DNA of 64,000 bases from Symbiodinium natans (Eukaryota; Sar; Dinophyceae; Suessiales; Symbiodiniaceae): assembly GCA_905221605.1 (NCBI GenBank), contig CAJNDS010002273.1, positions 124,001 through 188,000 of the forward strand. The letters run 5' to 3'. The position numbers and the translations under genes are program-made. The notes below the pieces were generated by a model. That model was not told the DNA's origin. It saw only the letters and a list, made by a program, of their open reading frames with translations, and did not search any database. This document shows positions 24,801 through 35,639 of this stretch, in pieces. Position 1 is the stretch's first letter. Every line of letters starts with the position of its first letter.

Positions 24801-26234
24801 ACACCATGACACATGCGACATCAGCAAGCATGATGACTACGAGCGCCTTGAGCGGATACCTTTGCATACATGTGAAGCAGCACTTACGGTCGGGTGTACT
24901 TCAACGCAAGAGCTTCCTGTCTCCTCAGCTTCTCTCAGTAGAGGTTTCGGGTTTCGGGTTCCCCTCTCGAGCGGCCTCGGGTGCAAGACCTACCTGCGTG
25001 CCCCCGACACTCGCAAGCAGCTGAGTTGCAGGATCTGCGGGTGGCTTGGGAGTGAAGGTCGCCATCACATCTTGGCTGGGTGACGATGTTCTCAATCCGA
25101 CTATGAGCCATTTAATTTGGACAATCTTGAATGGTGCCACAAACACCAGAACGGTGGCATGTTCTGAGAACAAACCTTAACGAAGAACTGATGACCCTAA
25201 ACCCTTTTTGCCCGAGTGACCCTAAACCCTAAACCCACATGGACAGAAATCAGGATGCTGCGAAGGAACCATGTCCGGGTGGTGGAACTTCCGCCCGGGG
25301 CGTCTTCTCCAAGAAGTGCGACGTAAAGACTGTCTCCACCTGCAATAACAAGTGCGCTTTCCCCTATGCCGATGCATCTCGAATCATACCAAGAGGCAGG
25401 AGACTTGCATCTACAGTACAGAATCATACGAGTAGGGTGCTCGAACTCTTCCATTTCTCTTAGATTGTTCTGCCACTCCGCGTGCTGAAGAAGAAAAAAA
25501 CCACACCTCCAGGCAAAAGCGGGCATAGTCCACCAGAAATGGCTGCCCGGCCAGGCGGGGAAAGAATTCGAAGTGCTCAGCTAAGGCCTGCCATGGAGCA
25601 AGATGACAGCATGGACCTGCACAACCCTAAACCCTAAACCCTAAACCCTAATTCAGCCCTTTTTTGTATGAGCAAGGGCGCCACCATGATAAAAACGTTG
25701 TTGTTATTGTTATTCTTGTTATTGTGATTATTCTAAGAATCATCTAGCTACGAAGTTGGGAGACTCGATGCCGGAAACTGCTTGCAAACCACGTCGGGAG
25801 CCACTGCCATCCGCCTGGCTGCCTAGCTCTCCACACTGCAGGGATGCAATGCGGGTTTAGGGTTTAGGGTTTAGGGTTTAGGGTTTAGGGTTTAGGGTTG
25901 AGGGAAAAACACGACCAACCCAATGCTACACCAAGCAGGCATGACGACACACCGATTACCGGTAGACACCAGGTAATTCGATCCTGCCAGAGGACCTTAG
26001 CAGGCTATTTCAGCTTAGGGTTTAGGATTTGGGGTTTAGGGTGGTCCCTGGTTGCGCGGGTGCCTCCGCATCAATGGGCATATTCACGTCACTGAGCTGT
26101 CTCGGGGCCATGACCCCGGCAAGACCTCGAAGAAACTGGTCGCCTGGGACAAGTTCCACACAGCAAATGGCTGCAATGCGCACTGCACACAACAAACACG
26201 GCATGAACGACATCTGCTCACTATTCATATATAA
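21895..26234. other. Gene-poor region with telomere-type islands
   Basis: Islands at 22021-22089, 22937-22953, 23942-23975, 24149-24179, 24210-24251, 25623-25652 and 25855-25901. An AT-rich ATTGCTA-repetitive stretch lies at 22195-22370. Frames at 23286-23669, 24473-25024 and 25197-25526 are open but unrecognised. GGTACC-rich sequence at 24355-24475 may be a decayed fold-back element. Confidence 0.45.
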
Positions 26235-26262
26235 TAGAGAGAGAGAGAGACAGAGAGAGAGG

Positions 26263-26320
<58 letters not shown>

Positions 26321-26437
26321 AGGCGAGAGAAAGACAAAACAAGATATAGCGAGAGAGAACGAGAGAGAGAGAGAGAGAGAGAGGGGAAAAAAAAGCGGGA
26401 GAGAGATAAAGAGAGATAAAGAGGGAAAAGACAGAGA

Positions 26438-26491
<54 letters not shown>

Positions 26492-26513
26492 GAGGGGAGA
26501 GCAACAGCGAGAC

Positions 26514-26549
<36 letters not shown>

Positions 26550-26615
26550 AGAAAGAGAGAGCCGAGTGTTAGAGAGTTAGAGTGAGTTAGGGGCAGGCAG
26601 GGAGAGAGAGAGAGG
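26235..26615. repeat. (GA)n microsatellite, about 380 bp
   Basis: GAGAGA with scattered C, G and A interruptions. Minus-strand frames through it read Ser/Leu repeats and are artefacts. TG/TA-rich DNA follows to about 26655. Confidence 0.95.
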
Positions 26616-26783
26616 TGTGTGTCTATATACACACATATATATATATATATCACATACATGAAATGCGGTCATATGTGCATACATGAATCTATGCTCGAGT
26701 CTGGGCCGGGCGTCGAGTACATCGGCCGTAGTTCATCCGATCGAAGTCTTTGAAGAACCTGGGGGCCGGGGCAACACCTTCCC

Positions 26784-26919
26784 CTACTATTTGCTTAAGA
26801 ACCCCCCCCCCCCCCCCAAAAAAAAAAAAAAAAAAAGAACAATCCCCATACTACCCTGAAATCTTTCTTGTGATTTTTTTTTTTGGGGGGGGGGTTCTTA
26901 AGCCTTAAGCAAGTAGTAG
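26784..26919. mobile_element. Fold-back element, TTGCTTAAGAACCC family, copy 2 with homopolymer arms
   Basis: Left CTACTATTTGCTTAAGAACC, then C16A19; right T12G11 then TTCTTAAG, a duplicated CTTAAG, and the complement of CTACTACTTGCTTAAG. The homopolymers sit symmetrically inside the arms, so C/A expansion on one side is mirrored by T/G on the other. Confidence 0.7.
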
Positions 26920-28937
26920 TCCCAGCTCTCAGCTGAGCTTCACTAATGTCTTTATCTTGATCCACCTGAACGTGCACTCACGTCTGCGCACCTGACAAAA
27001 AAAACGTGTCGAAGTGAGTCACGATGCTGCGGGCACGACGGCGAAACCCCACTCTTTGCGGGAATCAACTTGAGTCTTTCGCCTCATCTGGCCCCAATTC
27101 CCTTGCACCATGGCCTTGGTGACGATGCATGGGGCTCTGCAGGCCGAGAGACTCTTTCGGCCGTAGCTTGCGCTGGAAAACGTGAAGCTTGATGCGATAC
27201 ATGGTCTCCGTCACCTCTCAAGAATGCCAAGGGAAGCTGGCAAAGGTTGGAGACGGGGGCCGCTGCAGTCTTGCTCAAGGGACTGAAGAAGGGACCCTTG
27301 TAAGGGACCTTAGGGGTCATTTTGGAGTTATTTGGGGGCTACTTAGGAGGGACTTATGTCCCCATGTGCTGCCCCAGGCGCATCGAATTTCGAGCGCTGC
27401 AGCCGATTGGGCGCTGAGCTTGGACGAGCCCGGAAACGGCGACCTCGCCCCAGGCGCAATGACATGTACGGAAGGTTTCAAGGTGTTTGTTTAGGATTTA
27501 GGGTTTTAGGGTTTTAGGGTTTAGGGTTTAGGGTTTAGGGTTTAGGGTTCACATTGGGGCCAAACATCAGCTGGGCCAACGAGAGTGCGCAATGAAGCAT
27601 GCGAGGCCTACGGCAGCGAGCTCCAAACCTGTAGCTTCCATATTGCAGCACAGGTACATTCGAATGCCGGTGCCATGCGCAAGTGTGGTGGCGCTTTAGG
27701 GGCTGGCGGCTTCTCCGACTGTGCAGGCACCACCTGTCAAGAGGAAACTGAAATCACCATGAGTTCATGACAAGAACTACAAGTCATAATGAGGAAGCGA
27801 TTTGATTGCAAGCAGGATTCGAACTCAAACTCGCTTCTAAGTTGAATCCAAGTTCGTGCTGCGTTGATGATCAAGAATGTGAAACACAAACAGGGTTTAG
27901 GGTTTAGGTTTTAGGGTTTAGGGTTTCGGTACACACCTCATCAGGCTCCGCATCATTGGGTGAATCTGGCGACACGAACACCTCGGACTCACGGGATCAT
28001 GTTCTGAGTCTCCCTATGCTGCCCTCAATTTCCCATCACCCACATTGATGCAACCCTAAACCCTAAACCCTAAACCCGAAACCCAGGTATGGCAAGTCAC
28101 CGCTTGGGTCATGGAGACTGGTGAGAAAGGCTCTTCATCGGCTGCTTCGTCTTCTTCAGGCGGGCTTTCTTCAGTCTCCTGGGGCGCCCTAACCCTAAAC
28201 CCTAGACCCTAAACCCTAAACTACCCTAAACCCTAAACCCTAAACCCTAAACCCTAAACCCTAAACCCTAGGACTCCAAGGCAGCCTTTGAGCCCTCCGA
28301 TCCTCCTCATATCGGGTCGAGTCCGACAGCTCCATGGCACCTTTGGCCTCTTGCACCTGAGTGCACAACCCTAAACCCTAAACCCTAAACCCAAAACCCT
28401 AAACCCTAAACCCTAAACCCTCGATTCGCATCATGGTCCGGAACTCGGACCCCCCTGCCTGTGAAAGCGGAATCTGCAAGATGTGTGCCACATCTTCTGG
28501 GGCCACGTTGCACGCCAACATGCCTGAACTGGAGCCGAGTCTGGGTGCTGCCCAGGAAGCAGGCATGTCAAGCTGAATTTTCATGTCAACTGCATGTAAC
28601 AAAGAGTAGAACCCAAGAGTCTAGATGTAGAAACTGCTGCCGGATACCCAGCACTCTGCATGCGAAAAAAACTGCTCACACTTCTGGAGATGCTTGGTGG
28701 GAATAGGGTAGGCAACAGGCCGCCATTGCTTGCATGGGCTCGAACCGAAAGATCGAGGCCAAGTGGCGCTGGGTCAGCGCCGGCATCTTGTCCTGCAAGG
28801 AAAGCCGGTTTAGGGTTTAGGGTTTAGGGTTTAGGGCATTGCTCACATCACGGGGTTGAGCCCCTCCAAGTTTGCTTACAGCACATTTTTCTTGCCAAAC
28901 AGGAGCCTTTTCTTTTTGGGGTTTGGGGTTTGGGGTA
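26920..28937. other. Gene-poor region with dense CCCTAAA islands
   Basis: Islands at 27491-27549, 27893-27927, 28052-28084, 28192-28270 (10 copies), 28368-28420 and 28808-28837. No gene recognised; short frames over the islands are translated repeat. Confidence 0.5.
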
Positions 28938-29151
28938 ATTCGCCTCGGCTTCCTGCCGAGAAGCGTCTGGAACAAGCAGACCCGGATCGGGCCTCCTTCC
29001 CCCTAACCCAACCCTTCCCCCCGTGCCAAATTTTCTGACGCAACCCCCCCCCCCGCCCTGTGGGACCCCCCCCAATCCCTTGGAGGAGCTGCAAACCGAT
29101 GCCGTGGAGGGTCCCGCTTGTCGGTGGCTCCTACAGGGGGAGTGCCTCAAA

Positions 29152-29201
<50 letters not shown>

Positions 29202-29284
29202 CTCTGCCCTCTCCCTCTTTCCTCCTTTCCTGTCCTGGGGCCGGCCCGGCTGCCGAGGCGGCGCGCGCAAGCGTTTACAATTAT
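28938..29284. repeat. Poly-C element, copy 1 (347 bp)
   Basis: From ATTCGCCTCGGCTTCCTGCC to CAAGCGTTTACAATTAT this is nearly identical to 43711-44129 except for the length of the central C run and a short insertion after it in the other copy. Immediately downstream, 29306-29338 repeats its last part (CCTGTCCTGGGGCCGG), then CTTACAATTA. Confidence 0.85.
29154..29200 (+). repeat. Homopolymer of 47 C
   Basis: Uninterrupted C inside poly-C element copy 1; produces poly-Pro/poly-Gly artefact frames. Confidence 0.95.
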
Positions 29285-29338
29285 CTGTTCTGCGAATTCC
29301 TCTTTTCCTGTCCTGGGGCCGGCCCGGCTGCTTACAAT

Positions 29339-31592
29339 TAGTCTGTTTGGGTCGCTGGTGCGTTATGTTCTTTGTGCATGCACTTTCCTCGACACCTTGC
29401 CCTTACTCCGACTTGACCGTTTGGCCTCATCTTCCCAGTCGGACGTGTACATCCTTCGAAATAGGATCCCCTAAGCCCATGACATTCTGTATAGTAAAAC
29501 GTTTCCCAAGCAAAAATGCCTGGTTTTGTTCAGGACTTCGAGGGTCCTGGTCCAACTCCATGGGTAGCTCCTCTTTTGCGGCGCTGTACCGGGGAGTCGG
29601 GCCACAAAGGCCTTGAGCCGCGAAGCCGTTCGGAAACGAATCACAAAACGCGGCTTGAGAGGCAATCACATGCCGAAGGAGGTTTAGGGTTTTTTGGGTT
29701 TAGGGTTTAGGGTTTAGGGTTAGGGTCAGAAAAGTCACGTAGCAAATTTCGCGGTTCGGTGGATGGCCAGGCTTGCCAGCAAAGGCCATCTACCTGCTCA
29801 GGTCTTGAGCTTGGAGTCGACGGCTGGAACCACCCTAACCCTAAACCCTAAACCCTAAACCCTAAACCCTAAACCCTAACACTAAAACCCTAAAGACCCT
29901 GAACCAAGATCAAGCATTTGTGATCGAAGCCTGTGTGAAACCCACACAACAACACCATAATCTGCCGGAAAGGGAGCCCTGACGCTTTCATCCAGGCCCT
30001 GGCCGCTTGTAAGAACCATGCTGTAGCAAAAGCACGCAAGGAATAACGTCAGCCAACAGACAAACCTGCACGGACGCGCCTACGTTCTTCCTTGAGTGCA
30101 AGGCGCTGCGCTCTGTGCGTATTCTGCAGAGTTTGTATCATTCAGGCTGAAACGCAGACTCACTCTCATGGAGATCCTTGAACGAACCATGTCGAATAGT
30201 GGGCTGACCCTCGCGTGGTGGTATCATGGATTGAACCCTGAGGTTCGTGAGGCCACTTTCGATGGTGCAGCACGTTCCTGCACCAAAAGTCTGCGATTAA
30301 AGTCCGTCACTTCCCGAATGACCGTCTGAAGAGCCCCCCTCGTATCTCTGCACGAGAGCTTTGCACGGTTGTTCGGAGATTAGTTCTTCATATGTCTGAG
30401 TGCTCACGTGCCAAGTTTTGACTCGCGGATGGCTTTCCCTGAGACAGTTTGGGAGCTGCGCGCGGCCTCATCCGATTCCTGAATGTTCTGTCCCTCGAAC
30501 AGGCCGATTTTTCGTTTTGGCTTCCGGGTAGAGTCTTCAACCAGCTCTTAAACCCTAAACCCTAAAACCCGAAACTTCTTGCATCTTGGGTACTCCGAAG
30601 TTGGGTAGCGGCTCATCAGCACTGAGCCGCTTGGCCTGGCAGCCAAAGCCCGCATCATCAATGCCAGGGTCGTTTGGTATTCGTGCCTCCCACCTCGCTG
30701 GAGTGGGGGGGGGGGGTAGGGTTTAAGGTTTAAGGTTTAGGGTTAAGGGTCTAGGATCTATAGGGTTAGGAATTAGGGTTTAAAGTTTAGGGTTTGGGGT
30801 TTATGGGGGTTAGAGACTGATTTCCACTTTCCAGGACCCGTGCAAGAATAAGTCTCCAACTGTACCTACCCCGTGCAAGAATAAGTCTCCAACAAAATGC
30901 TCTATCAATTCAAGAGTCTTTGTTTTTACCGGCTCCGGATGCATATTGATTGCGGTTTTCACTCCTCGCCAGCCGCATCCTTTGGACGCGAAAAGACAAG
31001 AGTGGAGTGAGGTCCACGCACCAGTGCTAGTGGCTCTGAGCCTTGCAGCTTAGGGTTTTAGGGTTTAGGGATGTTTAGGGCCTATTTTGGGATTTGGCGT
31101 TATACTATTCAAGTCAGGACCCCGAACCGGAGCCTCAGGGATGGCGCAGAGACCTGGGTACTGGCGCACGGACTGGCCCGAGTCGCCCCGGCAACTCAGT
31201 TTCTGAGTCGCTGGCAACGGCCCCGCCCAATAGGCGAAGGCCTGTGGGCGAAATACTGCAACGAAGTCAAGCTTTCTTTAAAGTCTTGAGAAGCTGGGAG
31301 CTGGCCAGAAGTGCCAGCTGCCCGAGGTCAGAGCTCGGAAAGCCCAAAAGCTGTCGGAACTCACGCCTGCTGCCCTACAGTCTCCATGCGGAGGTCGGCA
31401 GCCAACGGAATTGAAAGGAATTCATCGAAAATTGTGCATATATGTGCATATATGTGCATATAGAATCAATATATACAGAGGCCCTGGAGGCTCTTTGGAC
31501 TCTCAAGGATCTGAACCTGAGAAGTCGCCACAGGGTGTGAGCCCCGCAGCCCTCCAGGCCTCAAGGGTCGCCCTATCGTCTGTGCGATGTCT
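29339..31592. other. Downstream flank of the Patched-like gene, no confident gene
   Basis: Telomere-type islands at 29683-29724, 29836-29890, 30549-30571, 30714-30804 (degenerate) and 31049-31080. A 24-bp direct repeat CCCGTGCAAGAATAAGTCTC(CAAC) occurs at 30837-30860 and 30870-30893, a 33-bp period. TGCATATA units at 31435-31462. Confidence 0.5.
30096..30329 (+). CDS. Unrecognised open segment, possible terminal exon
   Basis: A possible acceptor (TATTCTGCAG) near 30135 precedes an open frame reading FVSFRLKRRLTLMEILERTM and ending with a TGA at 30329. The frame is protein-like but short and unsupported by any recognised motif or by a partner exon nearby. Confidence 0.15.
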   Translation: MQGAALCAYSAEFVSFRLKRRLTLMEILERTMSNSGLTLAWWYHGLNPEVREATFDGAARSCTKSLRLKSVTSRMTV

Positions 31593-32358
31593 TCAAGCCG
31601 GCTCAACCTTGGCCTCCTTGGAACCACCCAGAACAGAAAGGATGGCTGGCAAGAGCCACAATCCGTGAGCTCCCGCAATCGTCACCACCAAGAACAGCAC
31701 CTTGAAGAAGATCCGGAAGACGTAGCTGTCAGAGAAGCCCACCACCACCACGGCAAGCAGCGTGGACAGGACGGCGTTGAACGTGCAGGGTCCGATGCGC
31801 TCGATGGCCGCGATTGCGCGCTCCCGGGGGCTGCCGCAAGACTCCTTGAACATGTGGGCGATGTGTGCCGCGTAATCCACGGCGAGGCCCACGCAAATCA
31901 GGAGGTAGATTGTAGAGACACCGCTGATGGTGACATCCCAGAAGTACATGAAGCCAAGGGTGTCAACGATGGACAATCCCACGCAGAGAACCACCCAGAT
32001 GGCAATACGTGGCGCAGGCACCAAGGCAAAGATGACCACCAAGATCACGCCGCCACAGATGAGAAGGTTTCGGGTCAGCTCCACGTCGATGACGCCCACT
32101 TCCTCCCAGTAGAGGAAGTCGAAGCTGTAAGGGAAGGAGCCCGGGTAAAGCTCGTCGCACCTCGCGCGCATGGAGGTCATGGTGTCGTAGCGGTTGGTGC
32201 CCTTGTCCGTGGCCGCCAGCGACAGCTCGGCGTTGAAGCGGCTTGCCTTCAGCCCATCAGTGATCACGCAGCCGCTGGGTACGGCCTCGGCGCCCGCGTC
32301 CAGGTTGCAGGCGGAGGAGGCCCAAATCATGGAGCCGCGGTAGCGGGATCCCGTGTGT
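31593..32358 (-). CDS. C-terminal part of the same Patched-like RND protein, in a shifted frame
   Basis: This frame takes over where the upstream one loses family character. It encodes about 252 residues: the end of the second luminal loop (SRYRGSMIW, then FPYSFDFLYWEE), then five hydrophobic helices including the second RND signature ICVGLAVDY with following HIAHMF, and a short charged tail KEAKVEP. With the upstream part this gives 12 membrane helices and about 1,025 residues, the usual size and topology for the family. The phase change falls in ACACAC (minus strand, 32353-32358): one AC unit more or less accounts for it. It may be a real disabling mutation, an allele, or a sequencing/assembly slip; no GT-AG intron is needed. 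The frame is open further upstream (to 32468), but that stretch is the out-of-phase copy of the preceding coding sequence. Confidence 0.88.
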
Positions 32359-34672
32359 AGAGCGCCGAGTAGAAGTCGGCAGAGTCCTGGAAGACCGCGT
32401 TGGCGTCGGTTCGAGACGGCGTGAAGACAGCACCGGCAGTTTCGGCCTGGCCAGGTTCCACCGCCCACGTCATGAACTCCTCATACCAGCTGTCCACTGC
32501 CACATCCGGATTCACCAGGGGGGTCGTGGTCAGGTAGTCGTGCAGGGCGCGGAGGTTCGACTGGGCCTCAAAGGTGGCGGGCGTGGCGCGCATGTTCACC
32601 GTGATGGGCGTGCCTGTGGCGAAGTACTCAGAGTTGATGTTGAAGAACTCGTTCACGTAGGAGGAGTCCGGGATGAACCACTCAAGCTTGAAGTCCTTGT
32701 AGGCCATCGTGGAGCCCCAGATGCCCATACCCGTGAGGATGGCGAAGAGGAGGAAGGTCACCCCTTGTCCCACGGGGGTGGTCACGTGGGTCATGAAGCC
32801 CTTCAGGCCCCGGGAGAGTTGGCCGCCCTTGAAGACGGCTTTGGGAAGGCAGCAGCCACAGCAGCATCCCTGCGGGTCCTCGACGGTGCGTTCTGGCGCG
32901 CGGCAGCAGCAGCAGCAGTCGATGCGGTTGGCTTCGACACGGCGTGCGTTCAGGGCCAAGCATGGCAGGAAGACGGTGAGCTGGAAGGTGTAGCACAGGA
33001 CGATTGACACGCCGGCATAGGTGCAGAACCAGCCCAGCGCCGGCAGCACGGTCGTCGCACCAACCAAGAAGGCCAGGGCGTCCGTGGCCGAGGTGATCAG
33101 AACGGAGATGCCTCCCGTCCGGGCCGTCGCGGCGATGCGCTCTGGGATGCTCCTTGACTTGTCCTCCCGGGCGTGCCTCTGGAACTCGGAGCTCAGCACG
33201 AAGGCGTCGTCCACACCCAGGCCCAGGAGCAGGAAGTAGAGGTTGTTGTTGAGGTTGCCGTTGGGCACCCCGAAGAAGCCCATGAGGCCAAGTGTGCTGC
33301 CAATCGTCAGCCCCACAATGATCACGGCCACAAAGGACAGGAACATGCCGGAGTGGATGGCGTCGCACTTCCCGATCATGATGGCGCAGTAGAAGATGAT
33401 GACGCCGTACGAAGCCGTGAGCTTGGAGATGTCACCACGGATTGCGTTGCCGAACTCGTCACCAAGCGAGCGCTGGAACAAGCCGCTGAACTTCAGCAAG
33501 TCATCCTCTGGGCAGTCCAACTTGGGCGTCGCCCGTGTGTCGGCATTCACGCCCATGAAGCACAGGGCACGCCTCTCCCACTCGTCGGCGATCGGGTCGC
33601 CCACGCCGGCCGTGGGACAGTAGAGCTCGGCCTTGTTCAGCGCGAAGAATCCTGACAGGTACTTGCCACCAGTGAACTTCTGGTTGCTGTCAAGCTGTAG
33701 ACCGCCAACCATTGTCTTGATCTTGGTCGGCTGGAACTCAAAAGCACTTTCGGGAGCCTCGCCTGTGGCGTTTGGATCCGTGTTCAGCTGGGTGTTCGAG
33801 GTGTTGGTGGCCGCGGCCTCGAATCCGCCAAGTTGGATGCAGCCGCGATCCCTGCAGTTGTCCCAAGAAATTGGCACCGTCGCCTCCTCACCATCTGGCA
33901 TGAGGATGGTCCTTGTGGGGCACTCCGTATCGCAGTAGCTGCGCGCCAGATTGCGGCAGGTCTGGCGCTCCATCGTGGTGTCGTACCTCTGGCAGTTCAC
34001 GTCGAAGCAAGGGGAGCCTTGCTTCGCGATGGTGAGCGGGCAGAAGTTCTCCTGATCCTCCCATTCGTTCACGGCCAGCTTCACGTTCTCGGTCGTCAGG
34101 GTCGAGATGATGTGGTCATCGCTCCGGAACACATCCAGGATGTTCTGCTTCCCACAGAAGGGGCCGAACGCGAAGCACTTGCGCCCGGTGAAGACGGTGC
34201 TTCCATTCACGCGCGCCGCCCTGCCGCTGAAGCTCCAGTCGCCAGCATACTGGGTCCAGGGACGGTAGTCGCCCTCGCCGCGCTTGTGCCTGGTATCCAG
34301 ATCCGCCACGATCTCGTCACCGTCGATGGTGATGTTCAGGATCTTCTCATTGATCTCATGGAATCGCTGCAGGTACTTGGGGTCCAGGATGTTGCAGTTG
34401 TCGAGGTCAACATCGTTGCAGGTCACCGAGAAAAGGTTGAAGCGGGAGTTGCCAGGATAGGTTTGGGAGACGTAGTCGTTGTGGTCGAGGGCCACAGCCC
34501 CAGCAGGGACCCACTGCTTCTCTGGGCGCGTTTCGTTCGTGAGGAACATGAAGCCCGTGCAGCACGCAACCACAAAGACCACGCTGCACACAAGGCTCTT
34601 CACCGGGTGGGTGCCAACAACTCGGCCCACCTTCTCGAAGAAGTTCTCCAACACGCGCTCGATGACCGTCAT
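32327..34672 (-). CDS. Patched/NPC1-type RND membrane protein with sterol-sensing domain, N-terminal three quarters
   Basis: The frame encodes 781 residues from its first in-frame ATG (34672); the frame is open 17 codons further but only from a GTG. Visible order: a first membrane helix at about residues 24-44, a large Cys- and Asn-rich luminal loop (about 45-420), five hydrophobic helices forming a sterol-sensing domain (about 421-578) with the RND signature GLGVDDAF around 484-491, a cytoplasmic Cys cluster (about 586-608, runs of CCCCC and CCCGCC, possible palmitoylation), another helix at about 638-658 and the start of a second luminal loop. This is the layout of the Patched/Dispatched/NPC1 branch of the RND superfamily, proton- or ion-driven movers of sterols and lipids; the substrate here is unknown. 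Codons are strongly GC-ending, unlike the other open frames in the window. The frame stops at 32327, but homologous sequence continues in another frame from about 32353. No intron is seen. Confidence 0.92.
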   Translation of the reverse strand: MTVIERVLENFFEKVGRVVGTHPVKSLVCSVVFVVACCTGFMFLTNETRPEKQWVPAGAVALDHNDYVSQTYPGNSRFNLFSVTCNDVDLDNCNILDPKYLQRFHEINEKILNITIDGDEIVADLDTRHKRGEGDYRPWTQYAGDWSFSGRAARVNGSTVFTGRKCFAFGPFCGKQNILDVFRSDDHIISTLTTENVKLAVNEWEDQENFCPLTIAKQGSPCFDVNCQRYDTTMERQTCRNLARSYCDTECPTRTILMPDGEEATVPISWDNCRDRGCIQLGGFEAAATNTSNTQLNTDPNATGEAPESAFEFQPTKIKTMVGGLQLDSNQKFTGGKYLSGFFALNKAELYCPTAGVGDPIADEWERRALCFMGVNADTRATPKLDCPEDDLLKFSGLFQRSLGDEFGNAIRGDISKLTASYGVIIFYCAIMIGKCDAIHSGMFLSFVAVIIVGLTIGSTLGLMGFFGVPNGNLNNNLYFLLLGLGVDDAFVLSSEFQRHAREDKSRSIPERIAATARTGGISVLITSATDALAFLVGATTVLPALGWFCTYAGVSIVLCYTFQLTVFLPCLALNARRVEANRIDCCCCCRAPERTVEDPQGCCCGCCLPKAVFKGGQLSRGLKGFMTHVTTPVGQGVTFLLFAILTGMGIWGSTMAYKDFKLEWFIPDSSYVNEFFNINSEYFATGTPITVNMRATPATFEAQSNLRALHDYLTTTPLVNPDVAVDSWYEEFMTWAVEPGQAETAGAVFTPSRTDANAVFQDSADFYSALYTRDPATAAP

Positions 34673-34674
34673 GC

Positions 34675-34692
34675 CTGCTAGGGGCAAAAGTG
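34675..34692 (-). promoter_or_regulatory. Possible trans-splice acceptor just before the ATG
   Basis: On the minus strand the pyrimidine-rich CACTTTTGCCCC is followed by TAG and then CAG, with the ATG only 2 bases after the second AG. This could be the present spliced-leader acceptor. An out-of-frame ATG at 34720 opens a short upstream reading frame whose TAG stop is the same TAG, so splicing here would remove it from the mRNA. Inferred from sequence only; the AG ending the relict leader is the alternative. Confidence 0.4.
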
Positions 34693-34730
34693 CGAAACCT
34701 GACAAAGCTCGCGACCCATGCACAATATCA

Positions 34731-34751
34731 CTTGAGCCAAAAACTGAACCG
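34731..34751 (-). promoter_or_regulatory. Relict dinoflagellate spliced-leader sequence upstream of the Patched-like gene
   Basis: On the minus strand the last 12 bases, TTTTGGCTCAAG, match the 3' end of the conserved dinoflagellate spliced leader exactly, and about 16 of 21 bases match over the whole leader, with the mismatches at the 5' end. It ends 58 bases before the ATG at 34672 and is in the same orientation as the gene. Such relics mark genes copied back into the genome from trans-spliced mRNA (DinoSL relics, established for dinoflagellates). One 12-base match by chance would be rare in 64 kb, and its position and direction fit. Confidence 0.8.
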
Positions 34752-35639
34752 CGGCAGCGAACCAGACAGCGACCGAGTGCTTGGTCGTAGGGGTGGGTCT
34801 TGGGGTGCGCATTTGCCCACAGTGAGCGAAAGCTATGCCTCCTGCGTCGACCGCTGGGACCGGCCCGACTTTCCCGAATGCGAGCTTCGGCCTTCCAGTC
34901 GTGGACAGGAGGGGGTTAAACACGAGGAAGACAGCCCCTTTTGTTGAGCAACGGACTTTGGAGGCTGCCGGCAACCCTAAACCCTAAACCCTGAGCCCTT
35001 CTTGCAAAACCGTAAACCCTAAACCCTAAACCCCATCTGGGAAGCTTGGTTCCCCGGACGACTTCGGCCAGTGTTTGGAGCACTCACATTCTCGGGCTCG
35101 GGAAGGTCAGGCACGTCCTGCCAACAGGGTGCGACCATGGAGAGTGGCATCCGAGATGTTCTGGAGGGACATTTAGGGTTTAGGGCTAGGGTTTAGGGTT
35201 TATAAGGTTTAGGGTTTAGGGTTCAGGGTTCAGGGTTCAGGGTTCAGGGCCGGTTGAACAAACAACCAACCCCTTGGAAGGCAAGCTTGGGTTCAGACAG
35301 GTGCTGGCATGCCGAAGACGGGCAGCATCGCCTCGTGGCAGGCCTCAAGCCCCGTAGAGAGTTGAGGGTGTAGGGTTTAGGGTTTAGGGTTGCAAGGGGT
35401 GATGGATGAAATTTCAGAATCCTCCCCCCTAACATGGTGATAGTATGTGGAGGGGAGCTTCATATTGGGGGGGTTGGGGGGGGTGCGATTTAATGATATT
35501 CAGGGGGAGGAGATTACCACCCCCCCCCCCCCCCCCCCCAAAAAAACCCAAACTCAGAGTTCGTAGCAAGCACTTGAGAGACAGTCTCAGCTTCAGGCCG
35601 CCGGCTGTAAGCCTTGGGCCAAGCATAGGGGCAGCGGCT

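Noticed and set aside
26225-26659. Ser/Leu-rich open frames over 26.2-26.7 kb
   Set aside because: They are the translation of the GA microsatellite.
27800-27880. GTTCGAATCC tRNA B-box-like sequence (minus strand)
   Set aside because: No matching A box, no pairing T-stem or acceptor stem could be drawn around it.
31587-34681. Long plus-strand and alternative minus-strand frames opposite the Patched-like gene
   Set aside because: They are shadows caused by its GC-ending codons; only the minus-strand frame has membrane helices and RND motifs.
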